The notes beneath the pieces were generated by a model. The model had not been told where the DNA came from. It searched no databases and saw nothing but the letters and a program-made list of their open reading frames with translations. Below are positions 18,157 to 25,003 of a stretch of 33,455 nucleotides of DNA, one piece after another. How positions within the stretch are numbered: position 1 is the stretch's first letter; each line of letters starts with the position of its first letter. The DNA is from an uncultured bacterium (GTDB taxonomy: Bacteria > Nitrospirota > Thermodesulfovibrionia > Thermodesulfovibrionales > CALJEL01), in NCBI GenBank assembly GCA_938074335.1, contig CALJEL010000035.1:1-33455 (forward strand), read 5' to 3'. The position numbers and the translations under genes were made by a program.

Positions 18157-19006
18157 GGAATGCCTGAACAAAAACTGGCTCAGGGCTTATCAGTTTTTTC
18201 TTGCGGCAAGAGAGGCTGATCCAGCCTTTGTGCCTGTCTATTATGAAATGGCAGAATTACTTCATAAAAGGGGATTCACTAAGGAGGCCTTTTCTTTTCT
18301 TGAAGATGCCTTGAGCCTTAAGCCTGATGATCATCTGGGACTCTTTGCCATGGCAAATCTCAATCTTTCAACAGGAAAACCAGGACCGGCCCTTAAGTAC
18401 TACAGAAGGCTTTATGAATTAATGGAAAATCCTCCATCTGATATTTTTTTTCTCATGGGGCTATGCCATAGCCTGCTGGGACATTACAGAAAGGCCCTTG
18501 CACTTGTTAAAAAGGCCATAAATCTTGATCCCTATCTTCTTGAGGCCTATGACCTCTATGGAAGGCTCTGTCTTGAGACAGGTAAATATGAGGAGGCTGA
18601 ATCTTCCTTCAGGTATATACTTCAGTATGATAATGAGGATGCAAATGCCCATTATATGCTCGGTGTGAGCCTTGCGAGGCAGTATAGATGGAAGGAGGCT
18701 ATAGAAGAATGGGAGAGGGTTGTTGAGCTCTCTCCTGAGAATGATGATGCCATAAGGGAGCTCGGGTGGGCCTGGAATATGATGGGAGACCCTGAAAGGT
18801 CCATGTTCATGCTCAGGAGGGCCCTTGACCTTAATCCCTATAATCTCCAGGCAAGGATAGACCTGAGTGCTGTCCTCATCGGTCAGAGATTTCTAAATGA
18901 GGCTGTAAAAGAACTTGAGATAGCAAAGAAGCTCGATCCCCAGAATGACCTTGTTGAGAAACTTCTAAATGAGATTAGAGGAGTGGCAGGAACTGATGCA
19001 TCCTGA
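18122..19006 (+). CDS. Tetratricopeptide-repeat protein
   Basis: The 294-residue product is almost all TPR: about seven 34-residue units, for example A-R-E-A-D-P-A-F-V-P-V-Y-Y-E-M-A and Y-D-L-Y-G-R-L-C-L-E-T-G-K-Y-E-E-A. There is no signal peptide. I choose the ATG at 18122 because AAGGAG ends 5 bases before it; a GTG two codons earlier overlaps that site. It overlaps lspA by 35 bp and lgt by 11 bp. Being coupled between the two lipoprotein-processing genes suggests a link to them, but the sequence does not show its function. Confidence 0.8.
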   Translation: MNAARELFRKGKECLNKNWLRAYQFFLAAREADPAFVPVYYEMAELLHKRGFTKEAFSFLEDALSLKPDDHLGLFAMANLNLSTGKPGPALKYYRRLYELMENPPSDIFFLMGLCHSLLGHYRKALALVKKAINLDPYLLEAYDLYGRLCLETGKYEEAESSFRYILQYDNEDANAHYMLGVSLARQYRWKEAIEEWERVVELSPENDDAIRELGWAWNMMGDPERSMFMLRRALDLNPYNLQARIDLSAVLIGQRFLNEAVKELEIAKKLDPQNDLVEKLLNEIRGVAGTDAS

Positions 19007-19766
19007 CCTATTCAGGATAGGACCAATAACGATCCATACCTATGGAGTAATGGTAGCCATAGGATTTCTCCTCGGTGTTGGTCTTGCCTTAAGGCAGGCA
19101 AGAAGAGAGGGGATTTCTCCAGAAAGGATTTCTGACCTTTCCTTTTATCTCCTTCTTGCTGCACTCATAGGTTCAAGGGTTTTTTATGTACTGCTTAACC
19201 CTGGACCTTACTTAAAGAATCCTCTCGCCATATTGAAGATATGGGAAGGAGGTCTTGTCTTTTATGGAGGATTGATCTTTGCTGTTCTAACAGGCGTAAT
19301 TTATATAAAGAGGCATGGCCTCAATCTCTGGCAGATTGCTGATATCTTTGCACCATCCATAGCAATAGGCCATGCAATTGGAAGGCTTGGCTGTTTCTCT
19401 GCTGGATGCTGTCATGGAAGACCAGCAGACCTGCCCTGGGCAGTTACATTTACAGATCCACATTCACTTGCACCATTGGGGATTCCAGTACATCCCACTC
19501 AGTTATATGAAGCAACTGGTGAGTTCATAAATTTTCTGCTCCTGATACTCCTCAGAAGGAGACAGGGCTTCAGAGGTGAACTCTTCTGGACCTATGTGAT
19601 GCTTTATTCAATTTTAAGGTTTTTCGTGGAATTCTTCAGGGGTGATGCTGCAAGAGGTATGCTTACCGAGGGCCTCTCAATGGCACAGGCAATAAGTATA
19701 TTAATGTTTTTTGTTGCCATAGGATTCATGACATATCTCAGAAGCCGTGGAGCAGAGAAGAGATAA
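18996..19766 (+). CDS. lgt: Phosphatidylglycerol-prolipoprotein diacylglyceryl transferase
   Basis: Lgt transfers diacylglycerol from phosphatidylglycerol to the lipobox cysteine. The 256-residue protein starts M-H-P-D-L-F-R-I-G-P-I and has seven hydrophobic segments. The signature H-A-I-G-R-L-G-C-F-S-A-G-C-C-H-G, H-P-T-Q-L-Y-E-A and R-F-F-V-E-F-F-R-G-D are all present. An ATG nine codons upstream is in frame, but the family starts at the chosen Met, which has AGGA six bases upstream. It overlaps the TPR gene before it and the DUF2157 gene after it. Confidence 0.96.
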   Translation: MHPDLFRIGPITIHTYGVMVAIGFLLGVGLALRQARREGISPERISDLSFYLLLAALIGSRVFYVLLNPGPYLKNPLAILKIWEGGLVFYGGLIFAVLTGVIYIKRHGLNLWQIADIFAPSIAIGHAIGRLGCFSAGCCHGRPADLPWAVTFTDPHSLAPLGIPVHPTQLYEATGEFINFLLLILLRRRQGFRGELFWTYVMLYSILRFFVEFFRGDAARGMLTEGLSMAQAISILMFFVAIGFMTYLRSRGAEKR

Positions 19767-20976
19767 GCCCTCTCATGATCCTCTATTTCTCAATAAACTT
19801 AAAAGAGAGATAGAGGAATGGCTCAGGGAAGGATTGATTGATGAACCACTCAAGGACAGACTCCTTTCAAGATACAGGTTTATTGAGGATACAGGGCAAA
19901 GGGCTGTTCCATCAAGACTCATAACAACGCTCTCTGTACTGGGTGCAATACTTGCAGGCCTTGGTGTCATTCTATTTGTTGCATCAAACTGGTCCTTAAT
20001 TTCGAGATGGGGCAAGATAGCAATCCTGTATAGCTCTCTTATTTTAACCTACGGGTGTGGTTATTATCTGGGTTATGAAAGGCAAAACTATCCAAAGACA
20101 GGTGCAGCCCTTATCTTTGCTGGTTCCTTTGTATTCGGTGCGGGTCTATTCCTTATCAGCCAGATATATCATATAAGTCTTCATTATCCCAATGGAGTTC
20201 TTGCCTGGTCACTTGCTGTTATGCCAGTGGCTTATCTGCTCAGGTTGAGGACATTGCTGAGCCTTTCCATAGTGGTTCTTCTTGTATGGTTCGGGATGGA
20301 GGCAAGTTTTCAGGTTATTGAAGATGAAAGGGTTTATATGCACTATATATTTCTGTATTTCATGGCAGGTATAACTCTATGGTCAATTGGACTGATGCAC
20401 AGGGATTTTTTATCTCTTAAGACCTTTTCAGGACCTTATATAATTACAGGGGTAGTTGTAACATTTCTATCATGGTTTATCCTTACATTTACTGATGCAT
20501 GGCAGAATTCCGGACAGAATGAGCTTCTTATTTTCTTTATTGTGATAACAGGTCTATTTTTATTGTCAATCGCCTTCCGTTCCTTAGCAGGAGACAATGA
20601 AAGGCTATGGTTAATTGAGAGTATCTCACTCTTTATATTAATAGCCATTGTGTTTTATCTCTCTGTATCAGCAGGTAATTTTTCAGGGAGCAGTTTAAGA
20701 ATATATGTAATACTATCTAATATTTTATTCCTGATAGTAACCCTTGGAGTTATGATCCTTGGATACATAAGGAGGTATCCAGCCTATATAAATACAGGTC
20801 TCTTATTTTTTGTACTTTTTGTATTTGCAAGATACTTTGATATCTTCTGGGAGATGCTTCCGAGGTCGCTATTTTTTATCACAGGTGTGCTGCTTCTTCT
20901 TATAGGTGGTTTTATGCTTGAAAGAAAGAGAAGAAAGGTCATCAGGCAATTTAAGGAAGGCACAGATGCGGTATAA
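19747..20976 (+). CDS. DUF2157-family integral membrane protein
   Basis: The 409-residue product has a charged N-terminus of about 60 residues, including W-L-R-E-G-L-I-D. About twelve membrane helices follow. This is the DUF2157 layout (cytoplasmic helix containing G-x-I, then G-A-I-L-A-G-L-G-V-I-L-F-V-A-x-N-W). Function unknown. It starts at GTG 19747, inside the lgt end, with a weak ribosome binding site. The next gene encodes a GDYXXLXY protein, a partner often found beside DUF2157, which supports the call and suggests a two-component membrane complex. Confidence 0.8.
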   Translation: MEQRRDKPSHDPLFLNKLKREIEEWLREGLIDEPLKDRLLSRYRFIEDTGQRAVPSRLITTLSVLGAILAGLGVILFVASNWSLISRWGKIAILYSSLILTYGCGYYLGYERQNYPKTGAALIFAGSFVFGAGLFLISQIYHISLHYPNGVLAWSLAVMPVAYLLRLRTLLSLSIVVLLVWFGMEASFQVIEDERVYMHYIFLYFMAGITLWSIGLMHRDFLSLKTFSGPYIITGVVVTFLSWFILTFTDAWQNSGQNELLIFFIVITGLFLLSIAFRSLAGDNERLWLIESISLFILIAIVFYLSVSAGNFSGSSLRIYVILSNILFLIVTLGVMILGYIRRYPAYINTGLLFFVLFVFARYFDIFWEMLPRSLFFITGVLLLLIGGFMLERKRRKVIRQFKEGTDAV

Positions 20977-21679
20977 ATTCATAATACTTATCTTGATCCA
21001 GATATTTATTCTTACAGGGATTATCCTTTACAGAGAACACTGGATAAAGACAGGCACAAAGATTATCCTTAAAACAGCACCTATTGATCCGAAGGATATA
21101 TTCAGGGGAGACTATCTTTTACTGAGATATCATATCTCAAGCCTTGACCTTGATAAACTCAATGTAAGGGAAGACTTTAAAAAGAAAGAAAGGGTATATG
21201 TGAGCCTTGAAAAGGCTGATGATATATGGAGACCTGTTTCTGTTACAAAGGCAATGCCGTCTCAGGGGATTTTCATACAGGGCAGGGTGAGGTCTTTTTC
21301 TGAGTCTTCAAGATGGGAGATTACGGTTCAGGATGAGGCAGGACAGATTGTGAATCTCAGCATAGCCCATTCTCCTAAGTTGAGAAAAGAGGATCATGTG
21401 CTTTTCTGTATTGATTCAGAAAGGAATGTGCTTGCCTTTTTTAAAGATCTTGAAAAGACCTGTTCTTCAGGTGCTCCTGTGCAGGGAATAGTTGAGGATG
21501 TGAATCCTGTAAATTTCAGGAGACTTGACATTGAATATGGTATAGAGAAGTATTTTGTGGAAGAAGGTGCAGGTAGAGGAATTGAAGGGCAGAGAGAGCT
21601 TATGTCAGAGGTTTCTATAAGAAGAGATGGAAGGCCTATCATCACAGGGCTTTATATTGATGGAAAGATAATAAGATAA
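20966..21679 (+). CDS. GDYXXLXY-domain membrane-anchored protein
   Basis: The 237-residue product has one N-terminal membrane helix (5-23) and an extracytoplasmic part carrying the name-giving motif F-R-G-D-Y-L-L-L-R-Y. A second, similar half is seen further on (I-E-Y-G-I-E-K-Y-F-V-E-E-G), as in other members. I start it at the ATG at 20966, preceded by AAGGAAGG, because the 20 upstream residues of the longer frame lie inside DUF2157 coding sequence. Function unknown; probably works with the DUF2157 protein. It ends the plus-strand housekeeping run. Confidence 0.8.
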   Translation: MRYKFIILILIQIFILTGIILYREHWIKTGTKIILKTAPIDPKDIFRGDYLLLRYHISSLDLDKLNVREDFKKKERVYVSLEKADDIWRPVSVTKAMPSQGIFIQGRVRSFSESSRWEITVQDEAGQIVNLSIAHSPKLRKEDHVLFCIDSERNVLAFFKDLEKTCSSGAPVQGIVEDVNPVNFRRLDIEYGIEKYFVEEGAGRGIEGQRELMSEVSIRRDGRPIITGLYIDGKIIR

Positions 21680-21688
21680 AATTTTTTC

Positions 21689-21718
21689 TTGACATGTGAT
21701 ATTCAAATATAATAATAT
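21689..21718 (+). promoter_or_regulatory. Sigma-70-type promoter of the arsR-dsr locus
   Basis: A perfect -35 TTGACA (21689-21694) is followed, 18 bases on, by TAATAT (21713-21718); ATAATA at 17 bases is an alternative. It lies just upstream of the ArsR-type gene, and its -10 region is inside a palindromic operator. Confidence 0.7.
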
Positions 21719-21726
21719 TTGCATAT
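21699..21726 (+). promoter_or_regulatory. ArsR/SmtB-type palindromic operator overlapping the -10 box
   Basis: ATATTCAAATAT (21699-21710) and ATATTTGCATAT (21715-21726) form a 12-bp inverted repeat with one mismatch, separated by AATA. The AT-rich 12-2/4-12 design is what ArsR/SmtB repressors bind. It covers the -10 element and ends just before the ribosome binding site AAGGAGG, so a bound dimer would block transcription of its own operon. Confidence 0.75.
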
Positions 21727-21742
21727 AAGGAGGATGATTCAT

Positions 21743-22078
21743 ATGAGGTCTGTTTATAGGAGGGTAGAGCTCTTGAGGGTCATTGCCCATCCTATAAGGA
21801 TAAGGATTCTTGAGGAGCTTACAAAGGGTGTTAAATGCGTGAGTGACCTTGAGAAGTTTCTTGATATAAGCCAGCCAAATGTATCACAGCATCTGGCGAT
21901 ACTCAGGCAGTACGGAGTAATTGACTATTATATGGATGGAAGGCTCAGGTGCTATTTTCTTAAGGACCCTATAATCCCGGACATCCTCGAGATTCTAAAA
22001 AAGGACTACATTGAGGAGCTTCCAGCACCAGCCTGCTGTCCAGTAACAAAAAAGGGTAAATACCCAGGGAGGAGGTAA
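21743..22078 (+). CDS. ArsR/SmtB-family transcriptional repressor, probably sulfur-responsive
   Basis: The 111-residue winged-helix protein has A-H-P-I-R-I-R-I-L-E-E-L near the N-terminus, the recognition helix S-Q-P-N-V-S-Q-H-L-A-I-L-R and the wing Y-M-D-G-R-L-R-C-Y. Cysteines are at 32, 70, 98 and 99. The metal-site C-V-C of arsenic sensors is absent (here K-C-V-S-D). A cysteine pattern of this kind and the dsr/sqr genes downstream suggest a persulfide sensor like SqrR/BigR, or a metal(loid) sensor using the C-terminal C-C. The ATG at 21743 is set by AAGGAGG nine bases upstream. The next gene starts 2 bp after its stop. It is likely autoregulated through the overlapping palindrome. Confidence 0.88.
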   Translation: MRSVYRRVELLRVIAHPIRIRILEELTKGVKCVSDLEKFLDISQPNVSQHLAILRQYGVIDYYMDGRLRCYFLKDPIIPDILEILKKDYIEELPAPACCPVTKKGKYPGRR

Positions 22079-22079
22079 C

Positions 22080-22433
22080 ATGGCAAAGGTCTTAACGATC
22101 TTTCTCGGGACATCGCCCTATTCTTATGAAAATACCGTTACAGCCATCAAGATTGCGGAATCAGCCCTTAAAAAGGGTAATACCGTGAATCTCATTGCTT
22201 CCGGTGATGGTGTCTATTGCTTTCTTAAAGGACAGAAGGCAAAAGGAATAATGAACGCAGAGGAAAGATTTTCTGAACTCATCCAGAAAGGACTTAAGGT
22301 CTATCTTTGAGGCGGTTGCATGAATTTTCGCCGTGCAGCGAAAGAGGATTACATCGATGGCTCAGAGGTTGGTTCATTGAAGGGTCTCTTTGAGACCATG
22401 GGTAACTCTGACATATGGCTTAATATCGGATAG
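22080..22433 (+). CDS. DsrE/TusD-like sulfur-relay protein, selenoprotein (Sec77 encoded by TGA 22308-22310)
   Basis: Read up to TGA at 22308 this gives a 76-residue stub ending K-V-Y-L. The same frame continues G-G-C-M-N-F-R-R-A-A and runs to TAG at 22433. The full 117 residues match the normal DsrE-like length and fold: an N-terminal beta-alpha unit, a G-D-G-V-Y-C-F-L-K loop, then K-V-Y-L-U-G-G-C-M-N and the closing S-D-I-W-L-N-I-G strand. In Cys homologues the TGA position is the conserved redox Cys (C-G-x-C-type), which is the classic selenoprotein pattern. A hairpin with G in its apical loop starts 14 nt after the TGA. Small sulfur-carrier proteins of this family move persulfides between enzymes. 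It is followed by dsrF- and dsrH-like genes. A simple nonsense mutation is the alternative, but the conserved downstream frame argues against it. Confidence 0.85.
22325..22344 (+). promoter_or_regulatory. Candidate bacterial SECIS hairpin for the DsrE-like selenoprotein
   Basis: TTTTCGC (22325-22331) pairs with GCGAAAG (22338-22344), 7 bp with one G-U, closing the 6-base loop CGUGCA. The loop starts 21 nt after the UGA and has G in its second position. Both fit the usual bacterial SECIS rules (loop about 16-37 nt away, G in the first two bases). A mutually exclusive stem, GTTGCATG with CGTGCAGC (22315-22322 with 22332-22339), also exists but sits closer and lacks the G. Confidence 0.6.
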
Positions 22434-22444
22434 GAGGTATTACA

Positions 22445-22798
22445 ATGCCAATTGTTTCTATTATCTTAAGAAGACCACCCTACGGAGATATAAATGCAGC
22501 AGAGGCCTTGAGACATGCCCTTGGCGGTGTGACTTCAGGTTATGATGTGAATCTTATAATGGTTGATGGAGGGGTCTTCACTGCCAGGAAGGGCCAAATT
22601 GAAGAAGGAACCGGATTCACGAATCTCGAGGCTACACTTAAAGACTGTATTGATATGGGTATAAAGGTCTACATGGATAAGGGCTCCATGAAAGAGAATT
22701 ATCTTGACCCTGAAATGATCGTTGATGGATGTAGCATCATTAACAGCCATGAGATTTCCACTATAGTAAAGGAATCAGATAAAATCATGATATTTTAG
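22445..22798 (+). CDS. DsrF/TusC-like sulfur-relay protein
   Basis: The 117-residue protein has the same DsrE-fold as its neighbour: I-L-R-R-P-P-Y-G-D near the start, a V-D-G-G-V-F-T-A-R-K-G loop and the closing S-D-K-I-M-I-F. At the position of the redox Cys/Sec it has K-V-Y-M-D-K-G-S-M-K, with no cysteine, as expected for the non-catalytic TusC/DsrF subunit. AGGAGG lies 8 bases before the ATG. With the DsrE-like selenoprotein and the DsrH-like protein it probably forms a DsrEFH/TusBCD-type hetero-oligomer. Confidence 0.82.
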   Translation: MPIVSIILRRPPYGDINAAEALRHALGGVTSGYDVNLIMVDGGVFTARKGQIEEGTGFTNLEATLKDCIDMGIKVYMDKGSMKENYLDPEMIVDGCSIINSHEISTIVKESDKIMIF

Positions 22799-22807
22799 GA
22801 GGCAAGG

Positions 22808-23089
22808 ATGATCACTGTAATCAAAAGCTCGCCTGATACACCTGAAGGCAAAAGGGGGTTCAGGCTCGCAAGGGATATGGCCTCTGATATGGTATTGCTG
22901 CAGAATGGTGTATATTTTGCCCAGAGAGAGAGGTTTGAGGGATTCTGCGGAAAGGTCTATATACTTGAGGAGGATATGAGACTCAGGGGTTTAAATGATA
23001 AAGAGATACTTAAAGATGCAATAAAGATTGATTACGATGGGCTTGTGGATTTGATGGTAGAGGAAGAAAAGGTTATAGGGATGTTTTAA
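22808..23089 (+). CDS. DsrH/TusB-like sulfur-relay protein
   Basis: The 93-residue product matches the small third subunit of DsrEFH/TusBCD sulfur relays: M-I-T-V-I-K-S-S-P, then V-L-L-Q-N-G-V-Y-F-A and K-V-Y-I-L-E-E-D-M-R-L-R-G-L. The last is the usual position of V-Y-x-L-x-x-D-x-x-x-R-G. The catalytic Cys of some DsrH proteins is not at that position; Cys47 (F-C-G-K-V-Y) is nearby. AGGAGG precedes the ATG. It is the third of three same-strand genes with short gaps. Confidence 0.8.
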   Translation: MITVIKSSPDTPEGKRGFRLARDMASDMVLLQNGVYFAQRERFEGFCGKVYILEEDMRLRGLNDKEILKDAIKIDYDGLVDLMVEEEKVIGMF

Positions 23090-23272
23090 ATAGCGCAGTA
23101 GAGTAGCAGGCAATAATAGAGCAGTAGAGCAGCGGAGCAACAGAGCAGCAGTTAAATAATAATATAAAAAATTCTTTAATAAAAACTACTGCACTACAGT
23201 TCTGCTGGTCTGCTGCTCTGTTAAAGACTCTATCCCGCCTCAGACGGGCCTGCTCTAAGGAGGTAGGTAACG
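23090..23272. repeat. Intergenic low-complexity element with long inverted repeat
   Basis: This 183-bp non-coding stretch splits dsrH from the SQR gene. It starts with an imperfect tandem of an 8-9 bp GAGCAG(C/T)A-like unit (23094-23151). An AT-rich middle and then the reverse complement theme follow. AACAGAGCAGCAG (23139-23151) and CTGCTGCTCTGTT (23210-23222) are a perfect 13-bp inverted repeat. A short CCCG/CGGG hairpin follows at 23234-23248, then the AAGGAGG site of SQR. The RNA could fold into a long hairpin that ends or tempers transcription between the two parts of the locus. No clear promoter was seen. Confidence 0.6.
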
Positions 23273-24460
23273 ATGGCAAGGATAGTTATTCTTGGGGGTT
23301 CTTTTGGAGGCCTTACAAGTGCCTTTGAATTGAAAAGACTTCTTGGAAAGAGGGCAGAGATAACAGTAGTTTCGGATGAGGATAAATTCATCTTTATCCC
23401 CTCACTTCCCTGGCTTTCCTTTGGATGGAGGAAAAAGGAGGATATAACGATTCCGATCAGGCCAATCCTTGAGAGAAAAGGTATTAATTTCGTCCATGAG
23501 CCAGCAACCGATATTAAGCCTGATACCTTAAAGGTTCTCACAACAAAAAAAGAGATCTCCTATGATTACCTTGTTATAGCAACAGGTTCTCATCTTGCCT
23601 TTGAAGAGGTTTCAGGTTTAGGCCCAGAGAAGGGTTATACAGATTGTATCTTCACACTTTCCCAGGCAGAAAAGACATATATCTCCTGGCAGAGGTTTCT
23701 TGAAGACCCTGGCCCTGTAGTAATAGGTGCTGTTCAGGGAGCGAGTTGCTTTGGTCCCGCCTATGAGTATGTCTTTGAGATGGATGCTGAATTAAGAAGG
23801 AGGAGATTCAGGCATAAGATACCCATAACATTTATAACCTCTGAGCCTTACATAGGCCATTTTGGTATAGGAGGGCTCAGCAATTCAAGAAGGCTCATGG
23901 AGGATGAGTTTGCAAAAAGGGATATTAAATTCATGGTGAATCAGGCTGTTGAAGAAATAATTCCAGGTGAGATAAGGCTGAAGGATGGCACAAAACTTCC
24001 CTTTAAACTTTCTGTGCTCGCACCTGCCATGAAAGGAGTCCCTTCTGTAGCCGGGATTGGAAATCCAAGGGGGTTCATACCTGTGGATAAATACTATAGA
24101 CATCAAAAGCATAAGAATATCTTTTCAGCAGGTGTGGCTGTTGCTATTGCACCACCCGAGCCCACGCCTGTTCCAACAGGTGTTCCAAAGACAGGTTATA
24201 TGACTGTGAGGATGGCAAAGACAGTAGCTTACTCAATATCCTCTGAGATAAAGAATGAGAAGCCTCCAGAACCGGAAGATATATCCGCCATATGCCTTAT
24301 GGATATGGGCAACACCGCAGCCTACATGAAGGCATCACCTGTGCTACCACCAAGGCAGGAGGCTGTCTTAAAGGCAGGTATTCATTACAGATGGCTCAAG
24401 GCTGCCTTTGAGAGATACTATCTATGGAAGATAAGACATGGCCTGAGCAACTGGCCATAA
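23273..24460 (+). CDS. sqr: Sulfide:quinone oxidoreductase
   Basis: SQR oxidises sulfide to polysulfide or persulfide at the membrane and passes electrons to quinone through FAD. The 395-residue protein starts I-V-I-L-G-G-S-F-G-G-L-T (FAD-binding Rossmann motif). It has Y-L-V-I-A-T-G-S-H-L at about 100 and the three redox cysteines Cys125 (Y-T-D-C-I-F), Cys159 (G-A-S-C-F-G-P-A-Y-E) and Cys341 (A-I-C-L-M-D-M-G). These match the positions of the three in well-studied archaeal and Acidithiobacillus enzymes. The basic amphipathic C-terminus (E-R-Y-Y-L-W-K-I-R) suits membrane docking. AAGGAGG lies upstream. It follows the dsrEFH-like genes and precedes a DsrE2-like gene, so its persulfide product may pass to those carriers. 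Confidence 0.9.
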   Translation: MARIVILGGSFGGLTSAFELKRLLGKRAEITVVSDEDKFIFIPSLPWLSFGWRKKEDITIPIRPILERKGINFVHEPATDIKPDTLKVLTTKKEISYDYLVIATGSHLAFEEVSGLGPEKGYTDCIFTLSQAEKTYISWQRFLEDPGPVVIGAVQGASCFGPAYEYVFEMDAELRRRRFRHKIPITFITSEPYIGHFGIGGLSNSRRLMEDEFAKRDIKFMVNQAVEEIIPGEIRLKDGTKLPFKLSVLAPAMKGVPSVAGIGNPRGFIPVDKYYRHQKHKNIFSAGVAVAIAPPEPTPVPTGVPKTGYMTVRMAKTVAYSISSEIKNEKPPEPEDISAICLMDMGNTAAYMKASPVLPPRQEAVLKAGIHYRWLKAAFERYYLWKIRHGLSNWP

Positions 24461-24472
24461 ATTTCGGGGACA

Positions 24473-24571
24473 ATGGCAGAGATAAGATTTCTGAGAAATA
24501 CAGATGGTAGTATTGTAGAAATAGTTGATAAAAGGGTTTCAATCCTTTTGACCATTAAGAAGGAGGGGTAG
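24473..24571 (+). CDS. Possible 32-residue small protein between sqr and dsrE2
   Basis: ATG at 24473 opens a 32-residue frame, M-A-E-I-R-F-L-R-N-T-D-G-S-I ending L-T-I-K-K-E-G, that stops at TAG, one base before the next start. Its last codons contain the AAGGAGG site of the next gene. It begins 12 bp after sqr. A fair GGGG run lies just before the ATG. I recognise no family. The tight operon fit and normal amino-acid mix favour a real gene, but its size makes chance possible. Confidence 0.4.
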   Translation: MAEIRFLRNTDGSIVEIVDKRVSILLTIKKEG

Positions 24572-24572
24572 T

Positions 24573-24995
24573 ATGGCTAAGGTCACGAAGAATGTCTCAA
24601 TTATGTGTTTTCATGATGAGCTCTGTCAGGTCTACAATGCCTTGATGACTGCGTTGAGCCTTTTAAGGGAAGGCTCGAAGGTGACCATATTTTTTGGCTC
24701 AAGGGGTGTTAATGCAATTCATAAGGAAAAGGTAAAGAATCTCCAGTGTCTTCCTGACCAACCAAAGGAAGTTAGTGATGCAGTAATGAAGAGAATGGAG
24801 GAGATGGAGCTTCCGAGTGTTGAGGACCTATTTGTCATGCTCTATATGGAAGGTGCGAGACTACTTGCCTGTCCTTTAAATGTCCCGCTATTCGGGATGA
24901 GCAAGGCTGATTTTATTGAAGGAGTGGAGCTTGCAGATCCTACAACATACTATAAAGAAATAGTTATTCAGGCAGATATGAATTTGACCTTTTAG
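24573..24995 (+). CDS. DsrE2-like (peroxiredoxin-like) sulfur-carrier protein
   Basis: The 140-residue product has the DsrE2 pattern: N-terminal V-S-I-M-C-F-H-D, A-L-S-L-L-R-E-G-S-K-V-T-I-F-F, then L-Y-M-E-G-A-R-L-L-A-C-P-L-N-V-P-L-F-G-M. The conserved cysteine (Cys98) is at the usual A-C position before F-G-M. DsrE2 proteins carry persulfide sulfur near membranes in sulfur oxidisers, usually beside TusA and rhodanese genes, neither of which is here. Adjacency to sqr suggests it accepts sulfane sulfur from that enzyme. Its stop lies next to the MMPL start. Confidence 0.82.
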   Translation: MAKVTKNVSIMCFHDELCQVYNALMTALSLLREGSKVTIFFGSRGVNAIHKEKVKNLQCLPDQPKEVSDAVMKRMEEMELPSVEDLFVMLYMEGARLLACPLNVPLFGMSKADFIEGVELADPTTYYKEIVIQADMNLTF

Positions 24996-25003
24996 GAGGT
25001 ATG

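Noticed and set aside
22311-22444. Apparent 134-bp intergenic gap after a 76-residue ORF
   Set aside because: The gap is the continued DsrE reading frame after a TGA read as Sec, ending at TAG 22433; only 22434-22444 is non-coding.
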